Positions 6,909-13,049 of a DNA stretch of 13,049 bases are shown here, piece by piece. A model generated the notes under the pieces. The model searched no databases, had not been told where the DNA came from, and was given only the letters and a program-made list of their open reading frames with translations. The DNA is from Candidatus Eiseniibacteriota bacterium. Lineage in GTDB: Bacteria; Arandabacterota; Arandabacteria; Arandabacterales; Arandabacteraceae. Every line of letters starts with the position of its first letter. The first letter of the stretch is position 1. The position numbers were made by a program, and so were the translations under genes. The stretch covers positions 1-13,049 of the forward strand of contig JAUXGG010000012.1 in NCBI GenBank assembly GCA_030622265.1. Reading direction: 5' to 3'.

Positions 6909-6988
6909 CGGCTCCAGCCGCAAGGTATGACGGTTTTCTCATCGCGCCGGCCCAGACCAAAGCCGGCGGCCCCCGGCGGGTCGCCGTC
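6909..6988. other. G+C-rich segment able to form several nested stems
   Basis: Complementary pieces are CGGC (6909-6912) with GCCG (6917-6920), GACGG (6929-6933) with CCGTC (6984-6988), and inside the latter CGCCGGC (6945-6951) with GCCGGCG (6962-6968) around a 10-base loop. It matches no riboswitch class I could recognise. It may be an RNA element, or a by-product of high G+C content. Confidence 0.35.
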
Positions 6989-7009
6989 CAGATAGGCAAC
7001 TAGTCGGGC

Positions 7010-7039
7010 TTGACCCCTCGGGGCTTCATGCCTCATAAT
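7010..7039 (+). promoter_or_regulatory. Candidate sigma-70-type promoter for the glycan gene cluster
   Basis: TTGACC (7010-7015) and CATAAT (7034-7039) are separated by 18 bases. Transcription would begin near 7046, giving a leader of about 37 bases before the TTG start at 7083. A small inverted repeat, CCCC-TC-GGGG at 7014-7023, overlaps the -35 edge and the spacer and could be part of an operator. Confidence 0.45.
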
Positions 7040-7068
7040 TCACTGTCAAAGATCGGCTGCCAAACCTT

Positions 7069-7075
7069 GAGGGGG
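7069..7075 (+). promoter_or_regulatory. Ribosome binding site for the TTG start at 7083
   Basis: GAGGGGG lies 7 bases before TTG 7083. Upstream of TTG 7083 there is no ATG in frame, and the protein begins directly with the conserved MKISGFSFVRN block of its family. Confidence 0.65.
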
Positions 7076-7082
7076 AAACGCA

Positions 7083-8030
7083 TTGAAGATAAGCGGCTTC
7101 TCATTCGTCCGGAACGGGGTGAAGCTCTATTACCCGGTGGCGGAGTCCATCCGTTCCATCCTGCCCATCTGTGACGAGTTCGTGATCGCGGTCGGCAAGG
7201 GAGATGAGGACGATGGCACCCGTGAGGCGATCGCCGCCATAGGTGATCCCAGGATCAGGGTCATCGATACGGTCTGGGAGGAGGAGTATTTCAAGAAGGG
7301 CATCATCAATGCGCTTCAGACCGACATCGCCATGCAGGAGTGCTCGGGCGACTGGCTCTTCTATCTCCAGGCCGACGAGGTGGTGCACGAGAAGTATCTG
7401 CCCGTGATCAAGGCGCGCTGTTCGGATCTTTTGGACCGCAGCGAGGTCGAAGGCCTGCTCTTCCGGTACAAGCACTTCTGGGGAGACTACCGGCATTACC
7501 ACAACGGTCACGGCTGGTACCCCAATGAGATCCGCATCATCCGGAACCTGCCCGCCATTCACTCATATGAGAGTGCCCAGTCCTTCAGGCATTTCGAGCC
7601 CTATGATAATCCCAGGCAGCCGGCAGGTACACGGAAACTGCGGGTGGCCCGGGTCGAGGCCGAGATCTATCACTATGGCTGGGTGCGGCCGCCGCATCTC
7701 ATGCAGAACAAGCGCCGGGCCCTGGATACCGTGCACTGGGGCCGCCGCCGGGCCGCCGAGTACTATGAGAAAGCCCCCGAGGTCTTCGACTATGGGCCGC
7801 TCGACCGCCTGGCCGCTTTCGAGGGTACGCATCCTGAGGTGATGAAGGGCATGATTGCGCGGATGGACTGGCAGGATCACCTCCAACAGACCGGAAAGCC
7901 CAGCCCCCATCGCGAGCCCCACAAGCACGAGCGCTTCAAGTATAAGTTCCTCACATTCATAGAGAACCGGCTGCTCGGTGGTCGGGGGATAGGCACATTC
8001 AAGAACTATAACCTGGTGGATGGGATGTGA
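7083..8030 (+). CDS. Glycosyltransferase, GT2-like (GT-A fold)
   Basis: The product is 315 residues from a TTG start. The N-terminus MKISGFSFVRNGVKLYYPV leads into a GT-A nucleotide-binding half: SIRSILPICDEFVIAVGKGDEDDGTREAI (about 23-50), then WLFYLQADEV at 91-100, where the QADE segment replaces the usual DxD metal site. A family-specific half with NEIRIIRNLPAIHSYES and EIYHYGWVRPPHLMQNK follows. It is predicted to transfer a sugar from a nucleotide-sugar donor at the cytoplasmic face; donor and acceptor cannot be read from sequence. It is the first gene of the + strand glycan run, downstream of a candidate promoter. A 52-base gap containing a hairpin separates it from the next gene. Confidence 0.85.
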   Translation: MKISGFSFVRNGVKLYYPVAESIRSILPICDEFVIAVGKGDEDDGTREAIAAIGDPRIRVIDTVWEEEYFKKGIINALQTDIAMQECSGDWLFYLQADEVVHEKYLPVIKARCSDLLDRSEVEGLLFRYKHFWGDYRHYHNGHGWYPNEIRIIRNLPAIHSYESAQSFRHFEPYDNPRQPAGTRKLRVARVEAEIYHYGWVRPPHLMQNKRRALDTVHWGRRRAAEYYEKAPEVFDYGPLDRLAAFEGTHPEVMKGMIARMDWQDHLQQTGKPSPHREPHKHERFKYKFLTFIENRLLGGRGIGTFKNYNLVDGM

Positions 8031-8045
8031 TCAGTTGGCATGACC

Positions 8046-8065
8046 GGCCGGAAGAGTGTCCGGCC
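8046..8065. repeat. Intercistronic 7-bp perfect hairpin
   Basis: GGCCGGA (8046-8052) pairs with TCCGGCC (8059-8065) around a 6-base loop AGAGTG, starting 16 bases after the preceding stop codon. There is no T tract, and the next gene begins 18 bases later. It may stabilise the upstream mRNA or attenuate transcription. Confidence 0.6.
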
Positions 8066-8082
8066 AGGACTTCAGGTGGTAA

Positions 8083-9123
8083 ATGCGCCTAGCACATTTC
8101 TTCGCCCGGACGCCGAATCTGGGTGACTTGGGTTCGGCCCTGGGGATACAGACGATCCTGCGATCACTGCGCAGCGACATCCGGTTTGTTGCGTTCGATG
8201 TGGAAGCAGGCAGCATCGGTTGGGCCGGTGCGCGGCGTCTGGCCAGGGATTTCGATGGAATGATGGTGGGTGGAGGCGGGCTTCTCTATAACCGCCCCAG
8301 GCATGCGGCGAAGTTCTATCTTAACATCTCCCGGGAGCGCTACAGAAAACTCGATCTGCCCAAGTGCTTCTTCGGTGTCGGCCTGAATGCAGAGTATGGC
8401 GGCGACGGGAGATGGGTGATGTCCGATGAGACCCGTGAGAGCATCCACCTGTTCATGGAAAGCACTGAACTCGTCGGAGTCCGGGATCTGGAGACTGTGT
8501 CATTCCTTAAGGGGATCGGCATCGACAATGTAATGCTGACTCCATGTCCTTCGATGTTCCTGCTTTATGATATGGAGGCGGAGGCCCGGGACGCGACGCT
8601 TGCGGTCAACGTGACCAAACGGGCTATCGGCCTTGATGGAGTAAGGGTCTTGCTGGGGCACGTTGAGGCGTATGCCCGGAAGGCCGGACTCAGGCCGGTG
8701 GTCGTGGCCCATCATCCCGATGAGGACAGGCAGTGTCTCGAGATTGCCTGTGAACTGGGAATGGACTCCTTCCTTCCGGTATCGCCTGAGAACCTCATGC
8801 AGTTCTACAAGCGCCAACACGCATTGGTGGGAATGCGCGGACACTCGCTGATATATGCGACGGGAGCGAGCCTCCCCATGCTTGCGGTATCGTACAATGT
8901 CAAGTGCGATGCACATATGGCCATGGTGGGGATGCAGGACTATGTCTTGCAGTGTGACCAGCTGGAGGACAGGCAACTTGTGTTCTCAAAGCTGGACAGC
9001 CTGTTGGAAAACAGAGCCTCACTTGAAGCTCGGTTGACCGGGAAGAAAGCGGAGTTCTATGGTCTTGACCGCGAGTTCGCCCGGCGATGGATCTCCCTTG
9101 TTGAAAGCCGCACAGGCGTTTAG
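8083..9123 (+). CDS. Polysaccharide pyruvyl transferase family protein
   Basis: The product is 346 residues and matches the PF04230 pattern: NLGDLGSALGIQ at about 12-23, MVGGGGLLYN at 61-70, GVGLNAEY at about 98-105, VGVRDLETVSFLK at 131-143, TPCPSMFLLY at 153-162, and a closing MRGHSLIYATGASLPMLAVSYNVK at about 251-274. This is the GT-B-like arrangement in which the GHSLIYA block lies near the donor site. Proven members add a pyruvate ketal from phosphoenolpyruvate to a sugar of a surface polysaccharide, but many relatives are untested, so the acceptor and even the donor are inferred. The ATG at 8083 follows AGGTGG at 8074-8079 with a short 3-base gap. It lies between two glycosyltransferase genes in the same direction and is probably co-transcribed with them. 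Confidence 0.88.
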   Translation: MRLAHFFARTPNLGDLGSALGIQTILRSLRSDIRFVAFDVEAGSIGWAGARRLARDFDGMMVGGGGLLYNRPRHAAKFYLNISRERYRKLDLPKCFFGVGLNAEYGGDGRWVMSDETRESIHLFMESTELVGVRDLETVSFLKGIGIDNVMLTPCPSMFLLYDMEAEARDATLAVNVTKRAIGLDGVRVLLGHVEAYARKAGLRPVVVAHHPDEDRQCLEIACELGMDSFLPVSPENLMQFYKRQHALVGMRGHSLIYATGASLPMLAVSYNVKCDAHMAMVGMQDYVLQCDQLEDRQLVFSKLDSLLENRASLEARLTGKKAEFYGLDREFARRWISLVESRTGV

Positions 9124-9132
9124 ACTTTGCCT

Positions 9133-10230
9133 ATGGGAATGAACATCCTTTATGTTTCGTCCAAGAAGGGTTGGGGTGGAGTAGTCAGCTGGATGCACCG
9201 GACGGCCCTGGGGCTTGAATCTCGAGGCCACAGGGTCTGGATAGTATCACACCCGGACTCCAGATTCACGATCTCGGCCCCCCGTGGAATCCGGATCATC
9301 CCGAAGAAGCTGGGCATGGACTACAACCCCTTCATGATTCTCTATCTGGTCGGGTTGATAAAGCGCAATCGAATTGGCCTTGTCGTGACTAATATCCAGA
9401 AAGAGATCACGATTGGAGGCAGCGCGGCGAAGATTGCCGGTGTCCCGAGCATCCGGAGGATAGGAAACGAGTACGACATCAACCACCGCTTCCGGTGGCG
9501 TCAGAAACACCTGGTCGACCATACAATCGCCCCATCGGCCTCGATACTGCGTGAGGCAGAGAAGAGGGTGAACTGGCTGGATCCAGCCAGATACACGGTC
9601 ATTTACAACGGGCGGAACCCGGCGGTGCACTCGGCGGAGGATATCGCCGAGCAACGCCGACGGTGGGGCCTATCAGAGAATGACTTCATCATCGGCTGTA
9701 CGGCCCAGCTGGCAAAGGTCAAAGGTATCGACAGGTTGATCGGCGTATTCAAAGCCCTGGTCGATTCTCAGGTGGATGCCCGTCTGGTCATAACCGGCGA
9801 AGGTCCGGAGCTTCGCGGTCTGGAGGCCCGAGCGGCAGCGCTCGGTCTCTCAGGGCGGGTGGTGTTTGCGGGCTTTTCGGCTGATCCGGCAAGGGCTGCT
9901 GCCGCCTACGATGTGGCGGTTCTCAATTCATCAAAGGAGGGCTTTCCCAATGCACTTGTTGAGTATCTCGCGGCCGGCACCGCGGTTGTCAGCACGGAAG
10001 TGGGGGGAGTAGGGGAGATTCTCAAGCATGGGGAAAACGGCCTGCTTGTTGACGTGGGCGATGACAAGCAGCTTCTGGATGCGATCGTGCGGCTGCAGCG
10101 CGATCGCGATCTCAAGTCAAGGCTGGCTCGGGCGGGGTTAAAGACAATCGAAGACGGTTTCTCGGAGGATGTCATGCTGGACAGGCTGGAGCGTCTCTTC
10201 CGGGAGAGAATGAGCGGGAGAAGGTCTTGA
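9133..10230 (+). CDS. Glycosyltransferase family 4 (GT-B fold)
   Basis: The product is 365 residues from ATG 9133. The N-terminal half starts MNILYVSSKKGWGGVVSWMH, a typical GT4 acceptor-side glycine-rich loop. The C-terminal half has VIYNGRNP, IGCTAQLAKVKGIDRLI, VITGEGPE, VVFAGF, and the donor-site signature with E269-x7-E277 in EGFPNALVEYLAAG, followed by VVSTEVGGVGEIL and NGLLVDVGD. It is a retaining glycosyltransferase predicted to add a sugar to a lipid-linked or LPS intermediate in the cytoplasm. The start is uncertain: TTG 9127, ATG 9133 and ATG 9139 are all in frame, and none has a strong ribosome site. ATG 9139 gives the most usual N-terminus. The gene follows its neighbour by 9 bases, so coupling with upstream translation is likely. 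Confidence 0.92.
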   Translation: MGMNILYVSSKKGWGGVVSWMHRTALGLESRGHRVWIVSHPDSRFTISAPRGIRIIPKKLGMDYNPFMILYLVGLIKRNRIGLVVTNIQKEITIGGSAAKIAGVPSIRRIGNEYDINHRFRWRQKHLVDHTIAPSASILREAEKRVNWLDPARYTVIYNGRNPAVHSAEDIAEQRRRWGLSENDFIIGCTAQLAKVKGIDRLIGVFKALVDSQVDARLVITGEGPELRGLEARAAALGLSGRVVFAGFSADPARAAAAYDVAVLNSSKEGFPNALVEYLAAGTAVVSTEVGGVGEILKHGENGLLVDVGDDKQLLDAIVRLQRDRDLKSRLARAGLKTIEDGFSEDVMLDRLERLFRERMSGRRS

Positions 10231-10231
10231 A

Positions 10232-11095
10232 GTGTTTTCATACCTGAGACTTATCTACTACCTATTCCGGCCCCGGACGGTGTTTCTGAGGCGGACATCA
10301 AATGGTCTGGGTGACAACCTTCTGTTGACGGCGCTCCTTCCCGAGATGAGAAAGCGTATGCCGGCCCACAAGATTGTGGTGGAAACACCCTGGGTGGAGC
10401 TTTTTACAGCCAATCCCCATGCCGACTGGGTTACCGACAAACACATCAAGACAACGAAACGTCACACCAAGCCTGTGTATCGGGTCGAGAAGCGCGGCGA
10501 CCGCCCGTTCCTGGAGCAGATGATGAGTCACATCGATTCCGAGGGAGCGGTGGCCCCGCATATCTATCTTACCGAGGATGAGATCCAATATGCGGGAGAC
10601 GAATATCCCGGCCGGTACATAGTCATCTGTCCCACTGGAAAGAACCTCTTCAGCTCGAACCGGAGGGAGTGGGGGCTCGACAGGTTCCAGGATCTGCGGG
10701 ACCTGCTTTCGGAGTATCGCTTCATCCAGGTCGGCCTGGCACGGGATCAACTCCTGAGCAACGTGGTGGACGCCCGGGGGCTGGCGGTCAGGGAGTCCGC
10801 CGCGATCATACAAAATGCCTGGTTCTTCCTCGGACTTGAGGGAGGATTCATGCACGTGTCAAGGGCCGTGGACACGCGATCGGTGATCATCTTTGGAGGC
10901 TACATCCTCCCCGAGGTTTCCGGATATCCGGAGAATGTCAATATATCCAGTGAAGCTGATTGCTCGCCTTGCTACAATTCGCACGTGTCACGGACGCCAT
11001 GTGACTGCATGAAATGCATGAAGGCTATCAGCCCGGGGATGGTATACGATAGGATCAGACTGGAGTTCATCGAGAGTGACAGACGGGGAGAGTAG
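10232..11095 (+). CDS. Glycosyltransferase family 9 (heptosyltransferase-like) with C-terminal cysteine cluster
   Basis: The product is 287 residues from GTG 10232, with GGGAGAAGG at 10215-10223 upstream. It lacks an ATG start and lies one base after the GT4 stop. The N-terminal TSNGLGDNLLLTALLPEMRKRMP at about 22-44 is the GT9 acceptor-side GD motif. VICPTGKNLFSSNRREW and LGLEGGFMHVSRAVDTRSVIIFGG at about 200-223 correspond to the ADP-heptose-binding block of COG0859 proteins. It is shorter than typical heptosyltransferases (about 320-360 residues). A cysteine cluster C244-x2-C247-x9-C257-x-C259-x2-C262 in the last quarter suggests a metal or structural site. It is predicted to transfer a heptose or related sugar to a surface glycan. 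Confidence 0.85.
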   Translation: MFSYLRLIYYLFRPRTVFLRRTSNGLGDNLLLTALLPEMRKRMPAHKIVVETPWVELFTANPHADWVTDKHIKTTKRHTKPVYRVEKRGDRPFLEQMMSHIDSEGAVAPHIYLTEDEIQYAGDEYPGRYIVICPTGKNLFSSNRREWGLDRFQDLRDLLSEYRFIQVGLARDQLLSNVVDARGLAVRESAAIIQNAWFFLGLEGGFMHVSRAVDTRSVIIFGGYILPEVSGYPENVNISSEADCSPCYNSHVSRTPCDCMKCMKAISPGMVYDRIRLEFIESDRRGE

Positions 11096-11479
11096 ATGAA
11101 GATCGAGGTATCAGTGGGCGAGGTCGTAGACAGGGTGAGTATCCTTGAGATCAAACTCGAGCGCGTAACGGACCCCGCCAAGGTCGAGAATATACGGACG
11201 GAATATGATCTTCTGCGCAAGACCATGGAGCAGGCCGGGGTCTCCTGTGAGTCTGACGGCTTCAGGGAGCTTAGGGCGGTCAATCAGAGATTGTGGGAGA
11301 TCGAGGACCAGATCCGCAAGAAGGAGCGCGACGGGAAGTTTGATGAGGAGTTTATTGAGCTTGCCCGATCAGTTTACCGGGAGAATGACAGGCGCTTCGA
11401 GATCAAGAGCCGCATCAGCCGTGATGCCGGTTCGAAGCTTGTGGAAGAGAAGGAGTATGTGGATTACGACAATCCCTGA
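11096..11479 (+). CDS. DUF6165 family protein
   Basis: The product is 127 residues, mostly helical and charged, and matches DUF6165 as I know it: IEVSVGEVVDRVSILEIKLERVTD at about 3-26, then a long helix (about 55-80) with LWEIEDQIRKKE, FIELARSVYRENDRRFEIKSRIS at about 86-108, and a closing SKLVEEKEYVDY. There is no signal peptide or membrane helix, so it is likely cytosolic. The helices could form a small coiled coil or helical hairpin. No enzymatic motif is visible and the function is unknown. The ATG at 11096 directly follows the TAG of the GT9 gene (11093-11095), with GGGGAG just upstream, so the two are co-translated. It sits between two GT9 genes, which suggests a role in the same glycan pathway. 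Confidence 0.88.
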   Translation: MKIEVSVGEVVDRVSILEIKLERVTDPAKVENIRTEYDLLRKTMEQAGVSCESDGFRELRAVNQRLWEIEDQIRKKERDGKFDEEFIELARSVYRENDRRFEIKSRISRDAGSKLVEEKEYVDYDNP

Positions 11480-11505
11480 CCGCCGCGGGTGACGGGGGCC
11501 TTTAG

Positions 11506-11527
11506 CGTCGGGGTTCCATCCCCGACG
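11506..11527. repeat. Perfect 8-bp G+C-rich hairpin before the second GT9 gene (REP-like)
   Basis: CGTCGGGG at 11506-11513 pairs with CCCCGACG at 11520-11527 around a 6-base loop TTCCAT. It lies in the 66-base gap after the DUF6165 gene, 19 bases before the chosen GTG start. The shape (short, G+C-rich, small loop) resembles dispersed REP palindromes. Only one copy is seen in this window. Confidence 0.7.
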
Positions 11528-11545
11528 GGAGCAGGACGTGGGCAT

Positions 11546-12577
11546 GTGGACAAACTGAATGACAGTCAGCTCGAGAGCATCCGCAGAATTCTCGTAATCC
11601 AGCTGGGCCCTTTCGGCGATGCCCTGCTCACCACATCGTATTTTGAGACCTTCAAGCGCAGGCTGCCGGAGGTTCGCCTGCACTACCTCGTCAAGGAACC
11701 CTACGATAGGGCCATAAGGAATCATCCGGCCATTGATGAGATCATGGTCATACCCAGGAGGACCGGTATCGGCTATGCCATTGAGCGCCTCAAGACCGTG
11801 GGGAGAATCAGAAGCCGGGGCTTCGATCTCGTGATCGACCAGCAGAACATGCCGAGCTCGCAGCAGCTGACGTTCTTAAGCAGAGCCCGATACAGGCTGG
11901 GCTACCGCGACGCCCGCCTTAGCTGGGCCTATAACCTCAAGGCGGGGCGGGGACCGCTCCGCTACAGCGCCTCCCGGAAGTTTGATATCCTCGGGCCCCT
12001 TGGTATCGAGGAGGAGCCCTACCGGCTCTATTTTCACATTCCCGAACAGGCACAGGATTACATGGACAGTTGGTTTGAGAACACACCGTTCAGACACGGG
12101 GAGGCGATCTGCATCTCTCCCGGGAGTCCCGTCAGGCACAAAAGGTGGGGCTCGAGAGGCCACGCCCGGCTTGCCGACCTGATCCAATCACAAACAGATT
12201 ACAAGGTCATACTCCTCTGGGGACCCGATGAGAGGGGGGACGTGAATGCGGTGGCATCCCGCATGGAAACCGGCCCCCTCGTTGCGCCCCCCACCGATCT
12301 GTACCAGGCGGCGGCACTGCTTAAGAGGTGCAGGCTCCTTGTCTGTAACGATGGCGGGCTCAATCATATCGCCGTAACCACCGGAACCCCGACCCTTGCC
12401 ATCTTCGGTCCCACCGACCCCGTGGCCTGGTCGCCGGCATCGGTGTTCCCGAGCCACCATCATCTTCACTGTCCGGAGTACGATTCAATAAAGGACGATT
12501 CCTTCGGCATCACACCTGAGATGGCCTTCGAAAGGGTTGCGGAAATCCTTGAGCACCAGACAAGCGGGAAGCCATGA
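11546..12577 (+). CDS. Glycosyltransferase family 9, heptosyltransferase-like
   Basis: The product is 343 residues from GTG 11546, the usual GT9 length. IRRILVIQLGPFGDALLTTSYFE at about 12-34 is the classic N-terminal GD motif. The second half carries ISPGSPVRHKRWG at about 190-202, ILLWGPDERGDV at about 222-233, and the donor signature LLVCNDGGLNHIAVTTGTPTLAIFGPTDP at about 264-292. It is expected to add heptose or a related sugar during LPS core or polysaccharide assembly at the inner membrane. The frame is open back to GTG 11489, but I prefer 11546: AGGA at 11533-11536 lies 9 bases upstream, and the longer start would translate the palindrome at 11506-11527. Its stop overlaps the next gene by 4 bases (ATGA). 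Confidence 0.92.
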   Translation: MDKLNDSQLESIRRILVIQLGPFGDALLTTSYFETFKRRLPEVRLHYLVKEPYDRAIRNHPAIDEIMVIPRRTGIGYAIERLKTVGRIRSRGFDLVIDQQNMPSSQQLTFLSRARYRLGYRDARLSWAYNLKAGRGPLRYSASRKFDILGPLGIEEEPYRLYFHIPEQAQDYMDSWFENTPFRHGEAICISPGSPVRHKRWGSRGHARLADLIQSQTDYKVILLWGPDERGDVNAVASRMETGPLVAPPTDLYQAAALLKRCRLLVCNDGGLNHIAVTTGTPTLAIFGPTDPVAWSPASVFPSHHHLHCPEYDSIKDDSFGITPEMAFERVAEILEHQTSGKP

Positions 12578-13049
12578 AGAGGAAGATCTCGGCAGCCATC
12601 ATCACCAAGGACGAGGAACGAAACATAGAGCGCTGTCTTGAGTCACTCGGTTGGGTCGATGAGATCGTGGTGGTGGACTCGGGCTCAACCGACCGGACCC
12701 TCGAGATCTGTGAGAAGTATGGCTGCAAGATCATAAAGACGGAGTGGAAGGGATTCGGTCCCACCAAGCAGCTTGCCGTGGATTCGGTATCCAATGACTG
12801 GGTTCTCTCGGTCGATGCGGACGAAGAAGTGACCCCCGAGCTTGCCCGTGAGATACGGGAGACTCTCTCGCAGGAGGAGGTCAAGGCGGGCTATAAGATC
12901 AGATGGCTTTCCATGTATCTCGGCAAGTGGATTAAACGCTCAGGCTGGAACAAGCAATACAAGCCCAAGCTTTTCAACAGAAAGAAAGGGCGCTTCACGG
13001 ATGCCCTTGCTCACGAGACCGTGAGAATGGAAGGGGAAATAGGGAGGCT
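12574..13049 (+). CDS. Glycosyltransferase family 2, WaaE-like (3' end missing)
   Basis: ATG 12574 overlaps the previous stop (ATGA), and the frame is open to the window end, giving 158 complete codons. The N-terminus ISAAIITKDEERNIERCLESL at about 5-25 is a GT2 donor-site start. VVVDSGSTDRTLEIC at 32-46 and FGPTKQLAV at 61-69 follow, then the DxD metal site D81-A-D83 in SVDADEEVT. This order, with WNKQYKPKLFNRKKGRF downstream, matches the WaaE/KdtX-like LPS core glucosyltransferases. It is predicted to transfer a hexose from a UDP-sugar to an LPS inner-core residue; the exact sugar cannot be read. The rest of the gene lies beyond position 13049. Confidence 0.88.
   Translation, partial: MKRKISAAIITKDEERNIERCLESLGWVDEIVVVDSGSTDRTLEICEKYGCKIIKTEWKGFGPTKQLAVDSVSNDWVLSVDADEEVTPELAREIRETLSQEEVKAGYKIRWLSMYLGKWIKRSGWNKQYKPKLFNRKKGRFTDALAHETVRMEGEIGR

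Noticed and set aside
6797..7003. + strand frame of 68 residues in the divergent gap
   Set aside because: It has no ribosome site, overlaps the methyltransferase start and the hairpin, and the protein is Pro/Gly/Ala-rich without a recognisable pattern.
6799..7082. Cyclic-di-GMP or other known riboswitch
   Set aside because: I looked for conserved cores and found none; the stems could result from G+C content.
1..13049. CRISPR array, insertion sequence, tRNA or rRNA gene, phage or defence genes
   Set aside because: No regular spaced repeats, transposase, terminal inverted repeats with target duplications, tRNA-like fold or defence-type protein were seen.

Overview
The window is G+C-rich and densely coded. 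It looks like a chromosomal segment of a Gram-negative bacterium, because it carries a batABCDE cluster followed by LPS-type glycan genes (two GT9 heptosyltransferase-like enzymes and a WaaE-like GT2). Arginine AGG and isoleucine ATA codons are common, and GTG and TTG starts occur. This would fit one of the poorly cultured Gram-negative lineages, but I cannot place it more precisely from sequence alone. I see no mobile element, CRISPR array, tRNA or rRNA.

Region 1 (1-5859, + strand) is a Bat operon. It begins inside the tail of a DUF4381-like membrane protein, followed by batA, batB, batC, batD and batE. Junctions are tight: TGATG and TAATG overlaps at batB/batC and batC/batD, and a 13-base overlap at batD/batE. 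BatA and BatB are paired membrane-anchored VWA proteins with intact metal-site (MIDAS) motifs. BatC and BatE carry TPRs, and BatD is a large exported beta-rich protein anchored by one late membrane helix. The expected MoxR ATPase and DUF58 genes would lie upstream of the window. The set is predicted to form a cell-envelope complex, possibly chaperone-like or stress-related.

Region 2 (5860-7082) holds one gene on the - strand, a SAM methyltransferase with an N-terminal Cys4 zinc-ribbon-like motif. It is flanked by a G+C-rich convergent gap with a 21-base tandem repeat (5860-6015) and a structured divergent gap with an 11-bp hairpin and candidate promoters for both directions (6799-7082).

Region 3 (7083-13049, + strand) is a glycan-assembly run: GT2-like enzyme, polysaccharide pyruvyl transferase family protein, GT4, GT9-like with a C-terminal cysteine cluster, DUF6165 protein, GT9, and a WaaE-like GT2 cut by the window end. 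Spacing is mostly 0-15 bases, with two larger gaps that each contain a perfect hairpin with a 6-nt loop. Together the genes probably build or decorate an LPS core or other surface polysaccharide.

I did not find a clear-cut novel system. The items most worth a second look are a six-unit pentapeptide-like pattern in the BatE N-terminus, the cysteine cluster of the first GT9, the DUF6165 gene between two GT9 genes, a REP-like palindrome before the second GT9, and the structured divergent intergenic region.
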